Counted from the stretch's first letter, positions 53,743-62,603 are shown. The stretch: DNA of 64,000 nucleotides from Gaiellasilicea sp963763755 (GCA_963763755.1 CAVXQE010000010.1:1-64000); one strand, 5' to 3'. Numbers and translations: made by a program. The notes: generated by a model from the sequence alone, not told the origin.

Positions 53743-54720
53743 GTGAATACGAGGCGCATCCTGATGTCCTTGGCGATGACGGCGGGCGCCGTCTTCGTCT
53801 GGGCGGCGACCGCCGCGGCGGCACCGCCTACCAGCACGACCTCGCCGTCGATCACCGGCACGCCCAAGGTCGGCGAGACGCTGACTGCTCAGAACGGCAC
53901 CTGGACGAACAGCCCCACGTCGTTCCAGTACCAGTGGCAGCGTTGTGACGGAGCGGGCGCGTCCTGCGGGAACATCGCAGGGGCGGTGGAGAAGACCTAT
54001 CTCCTGAAGACGGCCGACGCGACCCACACGCTCCGTGTCCGGGTCCTCGCCGTCAACGCCGACGGATCCGCGTCGGCTCGGTCGGGACCGACCGCGGTCG
54101 TCACTGCAGGCACGGCTCCCGTGAACACGGCGCGTCCGTCGATCACCGGCGATGCACGAGTAGGGGAGACGCTCACCGCGGAGGACGGGACCTGGACCAA
54201 CAGTCCGACCTCGTTCGCGTACCAGTGGCAGCGGTGCGATGCCGACGGCACGGGCTGTGCCGCGATCTCGGGCTCGACCGCGAAGACCTACGGCGTGCGT
54301 CTTCTCGACCTCGGCTTCCGGTTGCGCGTCGAGGTGACCGCGAAGAACGCCGGCGGCGCCGGCTCGGCTCTGTCGGGCCTCACGCCGATCGTCGACCCGA
54401 CCGCTCCGGTCACGAACAAGCGGCCCGCCCTGACGATCATCTCGATCCGATTCGTCGGCGCCCGGGTCTACGCGCGCTTCCGCGTCTGCGACGACACGGC
54501 GAAGAATCTGACGATCATCGCCACGGACTCCCGCCCGGGCAAGGCGTCCTACACGCGTCGCTTCACGACCCGGGTTGCACCGAATCCGTGTGGCGCCTAC
54601 ACCCGCAACTGGGTGCCGTTGCAGCGCTTCCGCGGGAAGGGCCGGCACACGGTCACCCTGCAGGCACGTGACACGTCCGGACTGGTGAGCGCTCCCGCTC
54701 GCCGGTCGTTCTCCCGCTAA
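53743..54720 (+). CDS. Secreted protein with two actinobacterial Ig-like repeats
   Basis: 325 residues from the GTG at 53743, which has AAAGGGA five bases upstream; a signal peptide follows (SLAMTAGAVFVWAATAAAAPP). Two near-identical domains (about 33-125 and 127-220) share SITGTPKVGETLTAQNGTW and the SPTSFxYQWQRCD motif with Cys pairs (CDGAGASC, CDADGTGC). This is the invasin/Ig-like repeat very common in Solirubrobacterales secretomes. The C-terminal third (LTIISIRFVGARVYARFRVCDDTAKNLTIIATD) is a different beta-domain. Likely an extracellular adhesin or wall protein. Divergent from the SMP-30-like gene. Confidence 0.83.
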   Translation: MNTRRILMSLAMTAGAVFVWAATAAAAPPTSTTSPSITGTPKVGETLTAQNGTWTNSPTSFQYQWQRCDGAGASCGNIAGAVEKTYLLKTADATHTLRVRVLAVNADGSASARSGPTAVVTAGTAPVNTARPSITGDARVGETLTAEDGTWTNSPTSFAYQWQRCDADGTGCAAISGSTAKTYGVRLLDLGFRLRVEVTAKNAGGAGSALSGLTPIVDPTAPVTNKRPALTIISIRFVGARVYARFRVCDDTAKNLTIIATDSRPGKASYTRRFTTRVAPNPCGAYTRNWVPLQRFRGKGRHTVTLQARDTSGLVSAPARRSFSR

Positions 54721-54753
54721 GCCGGGCAGCAGGCTGAGGCTCCGCCTGCACAT

Positions 54754-54797
54754 CGGCCCGCTCGTCCGCGCTCACGACGATCGCGACGAGCGGGCCG
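54754..54797 (+). terminator. Long-stem hairpin after the Ig-repeat gene
   Basis: CGGCCCGCTCGTC (54754-54766) and GACGAGCGGGCCG (54785-54797) form a perfect 13-bp stem with an 18-base loop, 33 bases after the stop. There is no T run. It probably ends or stabilises the Ig-repeat transcript before the next gene at 54829. Confidence 0.5.
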
Positions 54798-54828
54798 TCG
54801 GCCTGCGGTCGTATGCGAGGATCGAACG

Positions 54829-55218
54829 GTGAACGCCGCCGAGCGTAAACGCGTCCTGGAGAAGCTCCGCGAGATCTGTCTCGGTTTGCCCGAGACGAGC
54901 GAACGGCTCAGCCACGGTGCGCCGACGTTCTTCGTCCGCGAGAAGCGCTCGTTCCTGATGGTCTTGACCGATCACCACGGCGACGGCCGCTTTGCGATCT
55001 GGTGCGCTGCGGCCGACGGGACGCAGGGGATGCTCGTCGAGGCCGACCCCGAGCGCTTCTTCCGGCCGCCGTATGTCGGGCATCGCGGCTGGCTCGGCGT
55101 CCGCCTCGATCGCGGTCTCGACTGGAACGAGCTCGCGGGGATCGCCGAGGACGCGTACGCCGAGGTGGCGCCGGCAAAACTGGTCGAAGCCGCACGCGCG
55201 GCAGGGGAGGAGACGTGA
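54829..55218 (+). CDS. MmcQ/YjbR-family protein
   Basis: 129 residues from a GTG. The MmcQ/YjbR fold (CyaY-like) is recognisable: CLGLPETSERLSHGAPTFFVREKRSFLMVL, RFAIWCAAADGTQGMLVEADPERFFRPPYVGHRGWLGVRLDRG. The GAPTFF and PPYVGHRGW motifs are characteristic. Members bind DNA in some structures, but function is unsettled. It overlaps the following cupin gene (GTGA at 55215-55218), so the two are co-translated. Confidence 0.88.
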   Translation: MNAAERKRVLEKLREICLGLPETSERLSHGAPTFFVREKRSFLMVLTDHHGDGRFAIWCAAADGTQGMLVEADPERFFRPPYVGHRGWLGVRLDRGLDWNELAGIAEDAYAEVAPAKLVEAARAAGEET

Positions 55219-55751
55219 AGGAAGCGAGAGTGAAGGAGACGGAGTACGGACTTCTCCCGGAGAACGAGGGGTGGTACGTGCTGAACACGAGAGACGCGGT
55301 CTGGGGAGAAACCGCCGAGTTCGGCCGCGGCACGAGCTGGGAGGGCCGGGGCGACGCCCGTTTTCGGGAGGTCGGCATGAACATCTCGGTCCTGCAGCCG
55401 GGCCAGCCGATGTGCATGTACCACGGCGAGAACGCGCAGGAAAACTTCCTCGTCCTGGCCGGCGAGGGGATCCTGATCGTCGAGAGTGAGGAGCGGCCGC
55501 TGAAGGCCTGGGACTTCGTGCACTGTCCGCCGTGGACCAAGCACGTGATCGTCGCCGCCGGGTCCGATCCTTTGGTCGTGCTCGCCGTTGGCGCGCGCCA
55601 CGAACCGGAGGGGCTGCTCTACCCGGTCGACGAGACGGCGCTGAAGCACGGGGCCGGGGTCTCCCAGGAGACGACTGACGGCGACGAGGCATACGCGGAG
55701 ACGTCCGAGGTCGTGCGGACGCGGTACGTCGAGGGCGAGCTGCCGTTCTAG
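55215..55751 (+). CDS. Cupin-domain protein
   Basis: 178 residues from GTG 55215, which overlaps the previous stop; a second GTG lies a few codons later. The cupin barrel has motif 1 LQPGQPMCMYHGENAQENFLVLAGEGIL (His and Glu ligands) and motif 2 LKAWDFVHCPPWTKHVIVAAGSDPLVVLAVG (His). The C-terminal tail (ETSEVVRTRYVEGELPF) is acidic. The substrate is unknown. Coupling to an MmcQ/YjbR protein suggests a shared pathway. Confidence 0.85.
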   Translation: MKEARVKETEYGLLPENEGWYVLNTRDAVWGETAEFGRGTSWEGRGDARFREVGMNISVLQPGQPMCMYHGENAQENFLVLAGEGILIVESEERPLKAWDFVHCPPWTKHVIVAAGSDPLVVLAVGARHEPEGLLYPVDETALKHGAGVSQETTDGDEAYAETSEVVRTRYVEGELPF

Positions 55752-55787
55752 CGCAGGGAGACGGTCGAGCGGGGCGAACCCGCCCGC

Positions 55788-56189
55788 ATGTGGTTTCGGC
55801 GCTTGTTTCGCCGGCGGCGTCCGCCGCCGCCTGTCCTCCTGCCCTCGCTCGACCGCCTCGCGGAGCTGATCGAGCGGGTCGTCGAGCTGCTCGACGAGGT
55901 GGCGCTCGGCCCCGCTCGCGAGCCGACTCCAGTACCGAACGCCGTGGCTAGTCCGGCACCGAACCCAGGGCCTGTGGTGCGAGGTCACGTGCTGTTCGCG
56001 TACTCGCCGGATGGCTATCGGCTCTTCGAGCGGGATGGACCGCCACCCACTCGCGGAGATCTGATCGAGATCGAGGGGGAGGAGCTCACCGTTCTCAGGT
56101 TCGGGCCCTCGCCGCTCCCGGGTGACTGGCGGCGCTGTGCATACCTCGGGAAGGAACCACCGCGGGTGGATCGAACCTTCGAGCGGTGA
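55788..56189 (+). CDS. Small protein of unknown function
   Basis: 133 residues (MWFRRLFRRRRPPPPVLLPSLDRL). An Arg/Pro-rich start, a helix (RLAELIERVVELLDEVAL), a Pro-rich linker and a C-terminal beta part (GHVLFAYSPDGYRLFERDGPPPTRGDLIEIEGEELTVLRFG) ending PGDWRRCAYLGKEPP. No recognised family. The GTG of the next small ORF overlaps its stop, so the trio 55788-56899 is probably one transcript. Confidence 0.55.
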   Translation: MWFRRLFRRRRPPPPVLLPSLDRLAELIERVVELLDEVALGPAREPTPVPNAVASPAPNPGPVVRGHVLFAYSPDGYRLFERDGPPPTRGDLIEIEGEELTVLRFGPSPLPGDWRRCAYLGKEPPRVDRTFER

Positions 56190-56368
56190 AGGAAGAGAGC
56201 CAGATCCACGACATGCGCGCCGCGCTTCAGGGAGACCGCGAGCGGGCCGAGCAGGCCCGGCAGCGATCGGTCGAGAACGTCCGTGCGCTCTACGAGGCAC
56301 CGCAGCAGGAGCACGCGCCGGAGCCCGAACCGCGCCGGTCTTTCCTGAGCCGTCTGCTCGGCCGGTAG
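56186..56368 (+). CDS. Small coiled-coil-prone protein of unknown function
   Basis: 60 residues from a GTG overlapping the previous stop (GTGA). Highly charged: HDMRAALQGDRERAEQARQRSVENVRALYEAP, consistent with a helix, then a Pro-rich linker and RRSFLSRLLGR, an amphipathic basic C-terminal tail that could touch membrane. Too short to assign. Real status rests on the coupled starts and codon use. Confidence 0.45.
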   Translation: MKEESQIHDMRAALQGDRERAEQARQRSVENVRALYEAPQQEHAPEPEPRRSFLSRLLGR

Positions 56369-56383
56369 CGCTACGCTGAGTCT

Positions 56384-56899
56384 GTGGAGCGCCGCGAGCG
56401 TGAGCGGATCATGCGTCAGGGGGTCGTGCTGCCCGAGACGCCTCGCGACCGCCGGAATCTCCAGGGGCTCGTGGAGGACATGCGCGACAACCCGCTGGCC
56501 GGCAAGCAGCTGGCGTTGCGGCTGCGCCATTTCCGTCCGGACGCGAGCAACTATCTCGCCTCGCTCGGCGGGCCGCCGCCGTACATGGCCCGGCTGCGTG
56601 AGATCGCGGCATTGACGGCGGCGCATGAAGAGGTGCTCGCAGAGGAGTACCGGCTGCGGGGCAGCGATCCGGCGGCCTGGCAAGAGGTCGCGGAGCGCTG
56701 GGACTTCGGCGAGGTGAACGACCTGATCGACCGCCACAACCGCTGGTATCCGGCGGAGAGGCGGCTGCCGATGGATCCGACGACGGGCGACTACGCGCTC
56801 GTCAACGGCGAGCACTATTCGAAGCGGCCGCTCGACGCTAGGTGGGTGCTCGAGCGGTTCCCGCCCGTGAGCTCAGTCGCGAGGTCGCAGCGAGGGTGA
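56384..56899 (+). CDS. Protein of unknown function
   Basis: 171 residues from a GTG at 56384. Helical N-terminal half (DRRNLQGLVEDMRDNPLAGKQLALRLRHFRPDASNYLASLGGPPPYMARLREIAALTAAHEEVLAEEYRLRG) and a C-terminal segment with DRHNRWYPAERRLPMDPTTGDYALVNGEHYSKRPLDARWVLERFP. DnaJ/HNH-like patterns were considered but the key residues are absent. No family known to me. The 3' end overlaps the converging MFS gene by 62 bases. Confidence 0.58.
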   Translation: MERRERERIMRQGVVLPETPRDRRNLQGLVEDMRDNPLAGKQLALRLRHFRPDASNYLASLGGPPPYMARLREIAALTAAHEEVLAEEYRLRGSDPAAWQEVAERWDFGEVNDLIDRHNRWYPAERRLPMDPTTGDYALVNGEHYSKRPLDARWVLERFPPVSSVARSQRG

Positions 56900-57993
56900 G
56901 GGCGCAGAGCACCGCAGCGAGCACGTAGGGCAACCCGTCGCCGGCAGCGTCCGCGATCGTGCCCGCCAGCGCCGGGCCGGTCATGTTCCCGAGCGCCCAG
57001 GCGGTGTTCATGATCCCGAAGCCGATGGCCTGCGAGAGCCCGACGAACTCAGCGCGGTCGGAGACGAGCGCCATCCCAGGCGTGTAGAAGGCCCCGAAGG
57101 AGATCGCGGCGAGGACGGCGAGGAACGAGATCGCGTACGGGTCGCGTGCGATCGCAAAGGCGATCGCGACGACGACGGAGGCCGCAAGCGCAACGCGGAT
57201 CGGCAGGAGGCGGCCGCGCCGATCGGAGAAGCGGCCCAGGAACGGGTTGACGACCGTCTCGAGCAGCCCGGCCAGGAGGAAGACGGCGCCGATCGCCAGC
57301 GGCGTGAAGCCACTTTCGTCGAGCTGAAGCGGAACGAGCACGACGAGCACCCCGAAGAGGATGGCCGGGAGCATGTTCAACCAGAGTCCGCCGAGGAAGC
57401 TGCGGTCGGCGAAGGCGCGTCCCACTGCGCCGGGTGTGTGCGTCTGCGGAGGCGAGCTCGGGCGGGTGGCCGCCGCGGCTGCGAGGAGGGCTGCGATGCC
57501 GCCGACGGCCGCGAACGAGACGCGGACGCTGACGGCGTCGGCCACGGCGCCGAACATCGGGCCGAGGATGGCGCCGAAGACGGCGGCTCCGAATGCGGTG
57601 CCGATCAGCTCGCCGCGGCGGTCGCGTGGGGCGGCGACTGTCAACCAGGCGAACGCGCCGGCCCAGGTGATCGTGCTGGAGGCTCCCTGGACGAACCGTG
57701 CGAGTCCGAGCGCCCATGGCCCTTCGGCGGCGGCGAAGCGCGAAGCTGGCGAAGGCGAGGAGGATGAGCCCGGAGACGACGGCGAGCTTCGGCCCGTATC
57801 TCGCGGCGGCCAGCCCGCCGGGGATGGCGCCGAGCACGGCGCCGGCCCCGAAGGCGCCGACGAGCAGCCCGGCGCCGGTCTTCGAGAGCCCGAACTCGTC
57901 GGCGTAGCCGGGCACGAGCGGCGCGAGCGCCCCAAACAGCATCGCGTCGACAAACACGACCACGCAGACAAGAACAAGAAGCGGGCGCACCAC
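56838..57993 (-). CDS. MFS transporter, one frameshift
   Basis: About 385 residues from a GTG at 57993. The N-terminal half (VRPLLVLVCVVVFVDAMLFGALAPLVPGYADEFGLSKTGAGLLVGAFGAGAVLGAIPGGLAAARYG) is MFS helices 1-2 with motif A. The frame changes near 57730, then continues LARFVQGASSTITWAGAFAWLTVAAPRDRRGELIG, a second motif A-like NPFLGRFSDRRGRLLPIRVAL, and helices to TSRLSSRAG. Twelve helices in total. This is the sugar or drug MFS type with GAFGAGAVLG; substrate unknown. It is divergent from the tandem non-coding units. Confidence 0.85.
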
Positions 57994-58026
57994 CCGACGT
58001 TACCGGCCGAGCCGTCGGCCAATGAT

Positions 58027-58333
58027 CCAAGCGAGCAAGCAGCCTGCTGAGCGAGCCCCGAACTCGACGCACGCAGCTTCAGGGATCTTGGCGCGAAACG
58101 GGATCTGCTTCCGCAGATCCCGTTTCCGATTGCGCCACAAAGAAATTCAGCGAGCCGGGTGCGCTTTCGTCCGCCACCCCGACGGACTTTCGGCTTCCGC
58201 CTACGGCCTACCGGTGTGGACTCGACCTACTCGCGTCCCGTGCTCGCTGCAAGGGGGAATCTAGGGGCGATGAACCGAGGACGCAAGGGCTCGAAAAGTG
58301 AACAAGTCGCAAATTGCGATCTTTTCCTTAAAC
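58027..58333 (+). ncRNA. Structured non-coding unit A (first of a tandem pair)
   Basis: No protein frame in this stretch looks coding. It aligns along its length with unit B, 350 bases downstream. A central stem-loop (58096-58125) is a perfect 13-bp stem, AAACGGGATCTGC-TTCC-GCAGATCCCGTTT, inside a second helix GGCGC/GCGCC (58090-58094 with 58132-58136). CAGCGAGC (58148-58155) can pair with GCTCGCTG (58242-58249), enclosing a domain with a GTCCG/CGGAC hairpin. The unit ends in a terminator hairpin with a T-rich tract. The helices are kept in unit B by compensating changes. RNA class unknown; strand chosen from the terminator. Confidence 0.65.
58307..58329 (+). terminator. Intrinsic terminator of unit A
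   Basis: TCGCA-AAT-TGCGA (58307-58319) followed by TCTTTTCCTT. The identical hairpin sequence ends unit B, where the T tract is longer. The conservation of this element at the same position in both units supports plus-strand transcription. Confidence 0.65.
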
Positions 58334-58376
58334 GCGCACAACATTTGCGAGACGCGCCTTAACGTCTGTCACTGAA

Positions 58377-58680
58377 CCAAGCGAGCCAGAAGGATGAGCG
58401 AGCCCCGAATCCGACGCACGCAGCTTCAGGGATCTTGCCGTGGATCGGAATCTGCTCCCGCAGATTCCGATCCCGACTACGGCACAAAAAATTCAGCGAG
58501 CCGGTTGCGATTTCGTCCGCTCCTCCGACTGACGTTTCGGCTTCCGCCTACTCGTCCTCCGGTGGAGCCTCGACCTAATCTCGCTCCGTGCTCGCTGCAA
58601 GGGGGAAGGTAGGGGCACGCCGCCTGGGCGTCAAGGGAGCTCGGAGAGCCGTGGTCGCAAATTGCGATTTTTTCTTTAAG
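58377..58680 (+). ncRNA. Structured non-coding unit B (second of a tandem pair)
   Basis: This parallels unit A block by block: CCAAGCGAGC start, GCGAGCCCCGAA, GACGCACGCAGCTTCAGGG, then the central hairpin (58442-58455 with 58460-58473), a perfect 14-bp stem GGATCGGAATCTGC/GCAGATTCCGATCC with loop TCCC. The enclosing helix GCCGT/ACGGC (58437-58441 with 58479-58483) keeps the same 3' AC bulge as in unit A. CAGCGAGC (58494-58501) again matches GCTCGCTG (58590-58597). At least five base pairs differ from unit A on both sides and none is broken. It lies 180 bases upstream of the SDR gene, so it could be a regulatory leader or an independent small RNA. Confidence 0.65.
58655..58677 (+). terminator. 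Intrinsic terminator of unit B
   Basis: TCGCA-AAT-TGCGA (58655-58667) followed by TTTTTTCTTT, a better intrinsic terminator than that of unit A. If transcription starts upstream of unit B, this would end it before the SDR gene unless it is read through conditionally. Confidence 0.75.
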
Positions 58681-58856
58681 AAACGCCTTGTTTTGCCGAT
58701 CGCGCAGGACGTTCTACAGGCGGATTCGGAGGTTTTGGCCGGGCGGAGGACCGAAAGAGACGGGCCGCGGCGAACCAGGAATCTATGCTCGCACCCGCCG
58801 GGCCGCAAGTGCGAACCGGCGCGAAACTTCACGCAAAGAGCGACAAAGGAGAGCGA

Positions 58857-59620
58857 ATGGAGAGACTCGCGGGCAGGCATGTCGTCGTCACCGGCGGTGG
58901 CAAGGGGATCGGGAAGGCGATCGCCGAGCGTCTCGCCGCCGGAGGGTGCGACGCTGACGCTCCTTGCGCGCGACCTCGAGCGGCTGCGCGAGGTGGCCGG
59001 CGCGATCGGTGCGGGAGCGGCGGCGTGCGACGTCCGCGACCGCGGTCAGGTCGACGCTGCGTTCGCGACCGCGGCGGCCGAGCGCGGCCCGATCCACGCC
59101 CTCGTCGCCAACAGCGGGCTCGGCGGCCCGAACGCCGACGGCCCCGGCGACCGCTTCGACGATCTCGTCGCGACGAATCTCGCCGGCACCTACTACACCG
59201 CCCGCGCCGCTCTCCGCCATCTTGCTCCGGGGCCGGATACCCGCCACCTCGTCGTGATCGCCTCGATCCTCGCCAGGATCGCGGTGCCCGGCTACACGGG
59301 CTACTCCGCGTCGAAGGCCGGCCTCCTCGGGCTCGTTCGCTCCTTCGCGGCCGAGCTGGCGGGCGAGAACATCCAGGTGAACGCGATCTGCCCAGGTTGG
59401 GTCGACACCGACATGGCGTGGGAAGGGCTGGACGGGCATCGCCGCGGCGACCGGCGGGACGCGCGACGACGCCTACCGCGATGCGATGCGCGAGGTTCCG
59501 CTCGGCCGGATGTCCGAGCCGAAGGACATCGCCGGCACGGTTGCGTGGCTCCTGTCCGACGACGCCCGCGGCGTCACCGGACAGGCGATCGATCAGAACG
59601 GCGGCGCCTGGGTGGGATGA
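58857..59620 (+). CDS. Short-chain dehydrogenase/reductase, frameshifted
   Basis: The start is ATG 58857 with AAAGGAG just upstream. The SDR cofactor motif VVVTGGGKGIGKAIAERLAAGG is followed by a frame change near 58948 to LTLLARDLERLREVAGAIG. The NAG-like NSGLGGPNAD, the catalytic Ser/Tyr/Lys region (IASILARIAVPGYTGYSASKAGLLGLVRSFAAEL, Y-x3-K) and NAICPGWVDTDMAWEGLDG follow, with a second change near 59450 before AMREVPLGRMSEPKDIAGTVAWLLSDDARGVTGQAIDQNGG. About 253 residues, the FabG-like classical size. The substrate is unknown. Its stop overlaps the MFS start (ATGA). Confidence 0.88.
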
Positions 59621-60914
59621 CGCGGCGCGGCCAGAACGTTGTCACCAGCGTGACTGCCCGCGTCCACTACGCCTGGGTCGTCGCGGGGGTCGCGTTCCTG
59701 TCGCTCGTGATGGCGTCGGGCTTCCGCTCGACGACCGGCGTGCTGCTGATTCCGCTGCACCAGGAGTTCGGCTGGAGCCACGAGACGATCGGCCTCGCAG
59801 TCTCGTTGAACCTGCTCTGCTTCGGCCTCGGCGCGCCGTTCGCGGCGGCGCTGATCGAGCGGGCGGGCGTGCGCCGCGTCGTCGGGACCTCGCTCGCCGT
59901 CATCGCCGTGTCGGCGTTGCTGACGATCCGCATGACCGAGACGTGGCAGCTCTTCCTGCTCTGGGGGCTCGTCAACGGCCTCGCGACGGGCGCCGTCTCG
60001 GTGCCGCTCGCCGCGATCATCGCGAACCGCTGGTTCATCGCCAGGCGCGGCCTCGTCACCGGCCTGATGACGGCGAGCTACGCGTCGGGTCAGCTGGTCT
60101 TCCTGCCGGCGCTCGCCTGGCTCGCCGGGTTCGACTGGCGCTGGGCGGCTTTCGCGATCGCCGCCGTCGCGCTGCTGCTCGTCCTTCCGGTCGTGCTCAC
60201 ATTCATGCGCGACCGGCCGGAGGACATCGGGCTGGCGCCGTACGGCGCGGACGAGAGCTGGAGCCCCGCCGCCCGTGACGGCAGCGCCCGCGTTCGGGGC
60301 GGCGCTCGACGCGCTCTCGATGGCGATGCGCACGCAGGTGTTCTGGCTTCTCGCCGGAACGTTCTTCGTCTGCGGCGCGACGACGAACGGGCTGGTCTCG
60401 ACGCACCTGATCCCCGCAGCACACGACCACGGGATCGCTCAGGTGACCGCGGCCGGGCTGCTCGCGCTGATCGGCGTCTTCGACGTCGTCGGCACGACGG
60501 CGTCCGGATGGCTGACCGACCGGTACGACCCTCGCATGCTCCTGCTCGCCTACTACGCCCTGCGCGGGCTGTCCCTGCTCGCGCTCCCGCTCGCCTTCGA
60601 CTCGGCGCATGCCGCGATGTTCGCGTTCGTCGTCGTCTACGGGCTCGACTGGGTGGCGACGGTGCCGCCGACCTCCGCACTGGCGACGGCCCACTTCGGC
60701 CAGCAGGCAGGCGTCGTCTTCGCGTGGATCTTCGCCGCGCACCAGCTCGGTGCCGCGACCGCGGCGTGGGGCGCCGGGCCTGATTCGCACCCATACCGGC
60801 GAGTACACCGCGGCCTTCCTGGCAGCGGGCGTGCTCGCACTCGTCGCGGCCGGCGCCGTCCTCCTGATCAGGTCGGCCCGCAGCGCGCCGACCGTGCCCG
60901 CGCCGGTGGTGTGA
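59617..60914 (+). CDS. MFS transporter, frameshifted
   Basis: ATG 59617 overlaps the SDR stop. Helices 1-6 are clean (VHYAWVVAGVAFLSLVMASGFRSTTGVLLIPLHQEFGWSHETIGLAVSLNLL, LVNGLATGAVSVPLAAIIANRWFIARRG). Frame changes near 60265 and 60775 interrupt helices 7 to 12 (FGAALDALSMAMRTQVFWLLAGTFFVCGATTNGLVSTHLIPAAHDHGIAQ, VVGTTASGWLTDRYDPRMLLLAYYAL, VVYGLDWVATVPPTSALATAHFGQQAG). About 430 residues. This is the oxalate/formate-antiporter-like MFS group (monocarboxylate type), judging by FRSTTGVLLIPL and GLDWVATVPPT. Co-transcribed with the SDR, perhaps for uptake of the SDR substrate. Confidence 0.85.
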
Positions 60915-60916
60915 AC

Positions 60917-60948
60917 GACGAGGGGCGCCGTCGCCGGCGCCCCTCGTC
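60917..60948. terminator. Bidirectional terminator between MFS and permease genes
   Basis: GACGAGGGGCGCCG (60917-60930), loop TCGC, CGGCGCCCCTCGTC (60935-60948): a perfect 14-bp stem lying 2 bases after the MFS stop and 21 bases before the permease stop, between converging genes. Confidence 0.75.
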
Positions 60949-60969
60949 ACTGCCGCAGCAACTGACGCG

Positions 60970-62603
60970 CTAGGCAGCCGGGTCCGGTTGCGGCGTGCCA
61001 CCCGACTCGAAGCCGGCCTCGATCCGCTCGAGTTCTTCCTCGGTGCCCTGACGCACGGGGCCCTTGAACCAGTTCTTCGCCGATACGAACGCACCAGCCG
61101 CCGAAGACGATGCCGATCGCGGCGAACCACAGCACCGTGTAGTTCGTCAGCTCCCAGCGAGAAGTCGTCTCCCACGGAAGCCCCGCCGTGTAGAGCGGGA
61201 AGATGAACAGGATCGTGATGATCGCGACCCAGCCGATCGAGAGCAGGTCGATCCACTTGTAGTGGCGACCGAGGCTCCAGGCGCCCGGCTCGAAACTGGT
61301 CGTGCATCCGGAAGCGCAGGTAGACGGGAATGCACGAACGCGATGTAGAGGCCGATCACCGCGATCGCGGTGCCGACGCCGATAGCCGACGAGGCGTTCC
61401 AGATCGTCGGGACCATCAGCAGCCCGGAGAGGACACCGATCGCCAGCACCGCGTTCCGCGGGACACGGTTGTGGGCGACCTTGCTGCCAGAGCGGGTGGC
61501 CCGGTACGGCGCGGTCGCGCGAGAACGCGTACATCATCCGCGACGCCGAGGTCACCGACGCCGTCAGGCAGAAGAACTGCGCGACGACGCAGATGAAGAG
61601 CAGGATCTCCGCCCAGGTCTGGCTCATCGACTCCGCCCAGATCTAGGGCACGACGACGCCGATGTTGTCGAGCGCGCCCTGCGTGCTCGGGATCGCGAAC
61701 GTCACCGCGAGCAGGAGGATCCAGCCGAAGATCACCGAGACGACGACCGACATGTACATGCCGACGGCGGCCATCCGCGACGCCTGCGCGTCTCCTCGGC
61801 CATGTGCGCCGAGGCGTCGAAGCCCGGTGATCGTGTACTGGGACAGCAGCAGCCCGAGCCCGAACACGAACCAGAACGCCGGATTCGAGAAGTTGTCCGC
61901 AGCGTTGCCGTAACCCGGAGCGTTGACCGTCTCGCCGAAGACGTAGCCGAACGCTCTGGTGGCTGGTCCGGGACGATGATCAGCACGAGCACGATGAACG
62001 CCACGCCGGCCATGTGCCAGTACGCCGAGATCGTGTTCAGCATCGCCGTGATCGCTCACCTGGAACATGTTCACGATCCCCGCCGCAATCAAGAAGATCG
62101 CGTATAGAACGAAGATCGACGAGTTCGCAGAGAACCCGAACCAGTCGTTCATGTGTGCGGAGTAGCTGAACCAGTAGTCGAACAGCACCGTTCGCGAACG
62201 TCGCCAGGCCGTAGCCGATCGCCGCAGTGACCGCGATCTGCCCGATCAGGTTGAACCAGCCGGTGAACCAGCCCCAGGCCGGGCTCCCGAGCTTCGACGC
62301 CCAGTAGTAGAGGCCGCCCGCGGTCGGGTAGGCCGAGGCGATCTCGGCCATGGCGAGGGGCGATGATCGTCGAGAAGAGGCCGACGAGGAGCCAGCCCCA
62401 CGTCACTGCGACCGGACCGCCCCGCTCGAAAGCGACGAAGTACGACGTCAGGCAGCCGGCGAGGATCGAGATGATCGTGAACGAGATCGCGAAGTTCTGG
62501 AACCCGCCCATGCCCCGGAAGAGCTCCTGCGCGTAGCCGAGCTTGTGCAGGATCTGCTCGTCGTCGTCTTGCTGCCGCGGCCTGCGGGTGGTGCCGTTTC
62601 CAT
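60970..62603 (-). pseudogene. APC-family amino-acid permease, multiply frameshifted with an in-frame stop
   Basis: The start is ATG 62603 (METAPPAG), with GGAGGGCGG before it. Reading across about seven frame changes gives EQILHKLGYAQELFRGMGGFQNFAISFTIISILAGCLTSYFVAFERGGPVAVTWGW, then AEIASAYPTAGGLYYWASKLGSPAWGWFTGWFNLIGQ (motif of amino acid/GABA permeases), QYTITG, VLFICVVAQFFCLTASVTSASRMMYAFSRDRAVPG and a C-terminal tail ending GFESGGTPQPDPAA. Helices match APC transporters. A TAG at 61641-61643 sits in an otherwise continuous frame (VVVP-stop-IWAES), where TGG (Trp) would be expected. About 540 residues. Divergent from the glutamine-synthetase-like gene. Confidence 0.82.

Noticed and set aside
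56384..56899. HNH nuclease in the hypothetical protein (DRHNRWYP)
   Set aside because: The other zinc-ligand and catalytic His/Asn positions of an HNH fold are missing.
58588..60783. A 731-codon open frame spanning unit B, the SDR and the MFS gene
   Set aside because: It arises because frame breaks in the SDR and MFS genes join frames; its first 90 codons cross the structured RNA and terminator.
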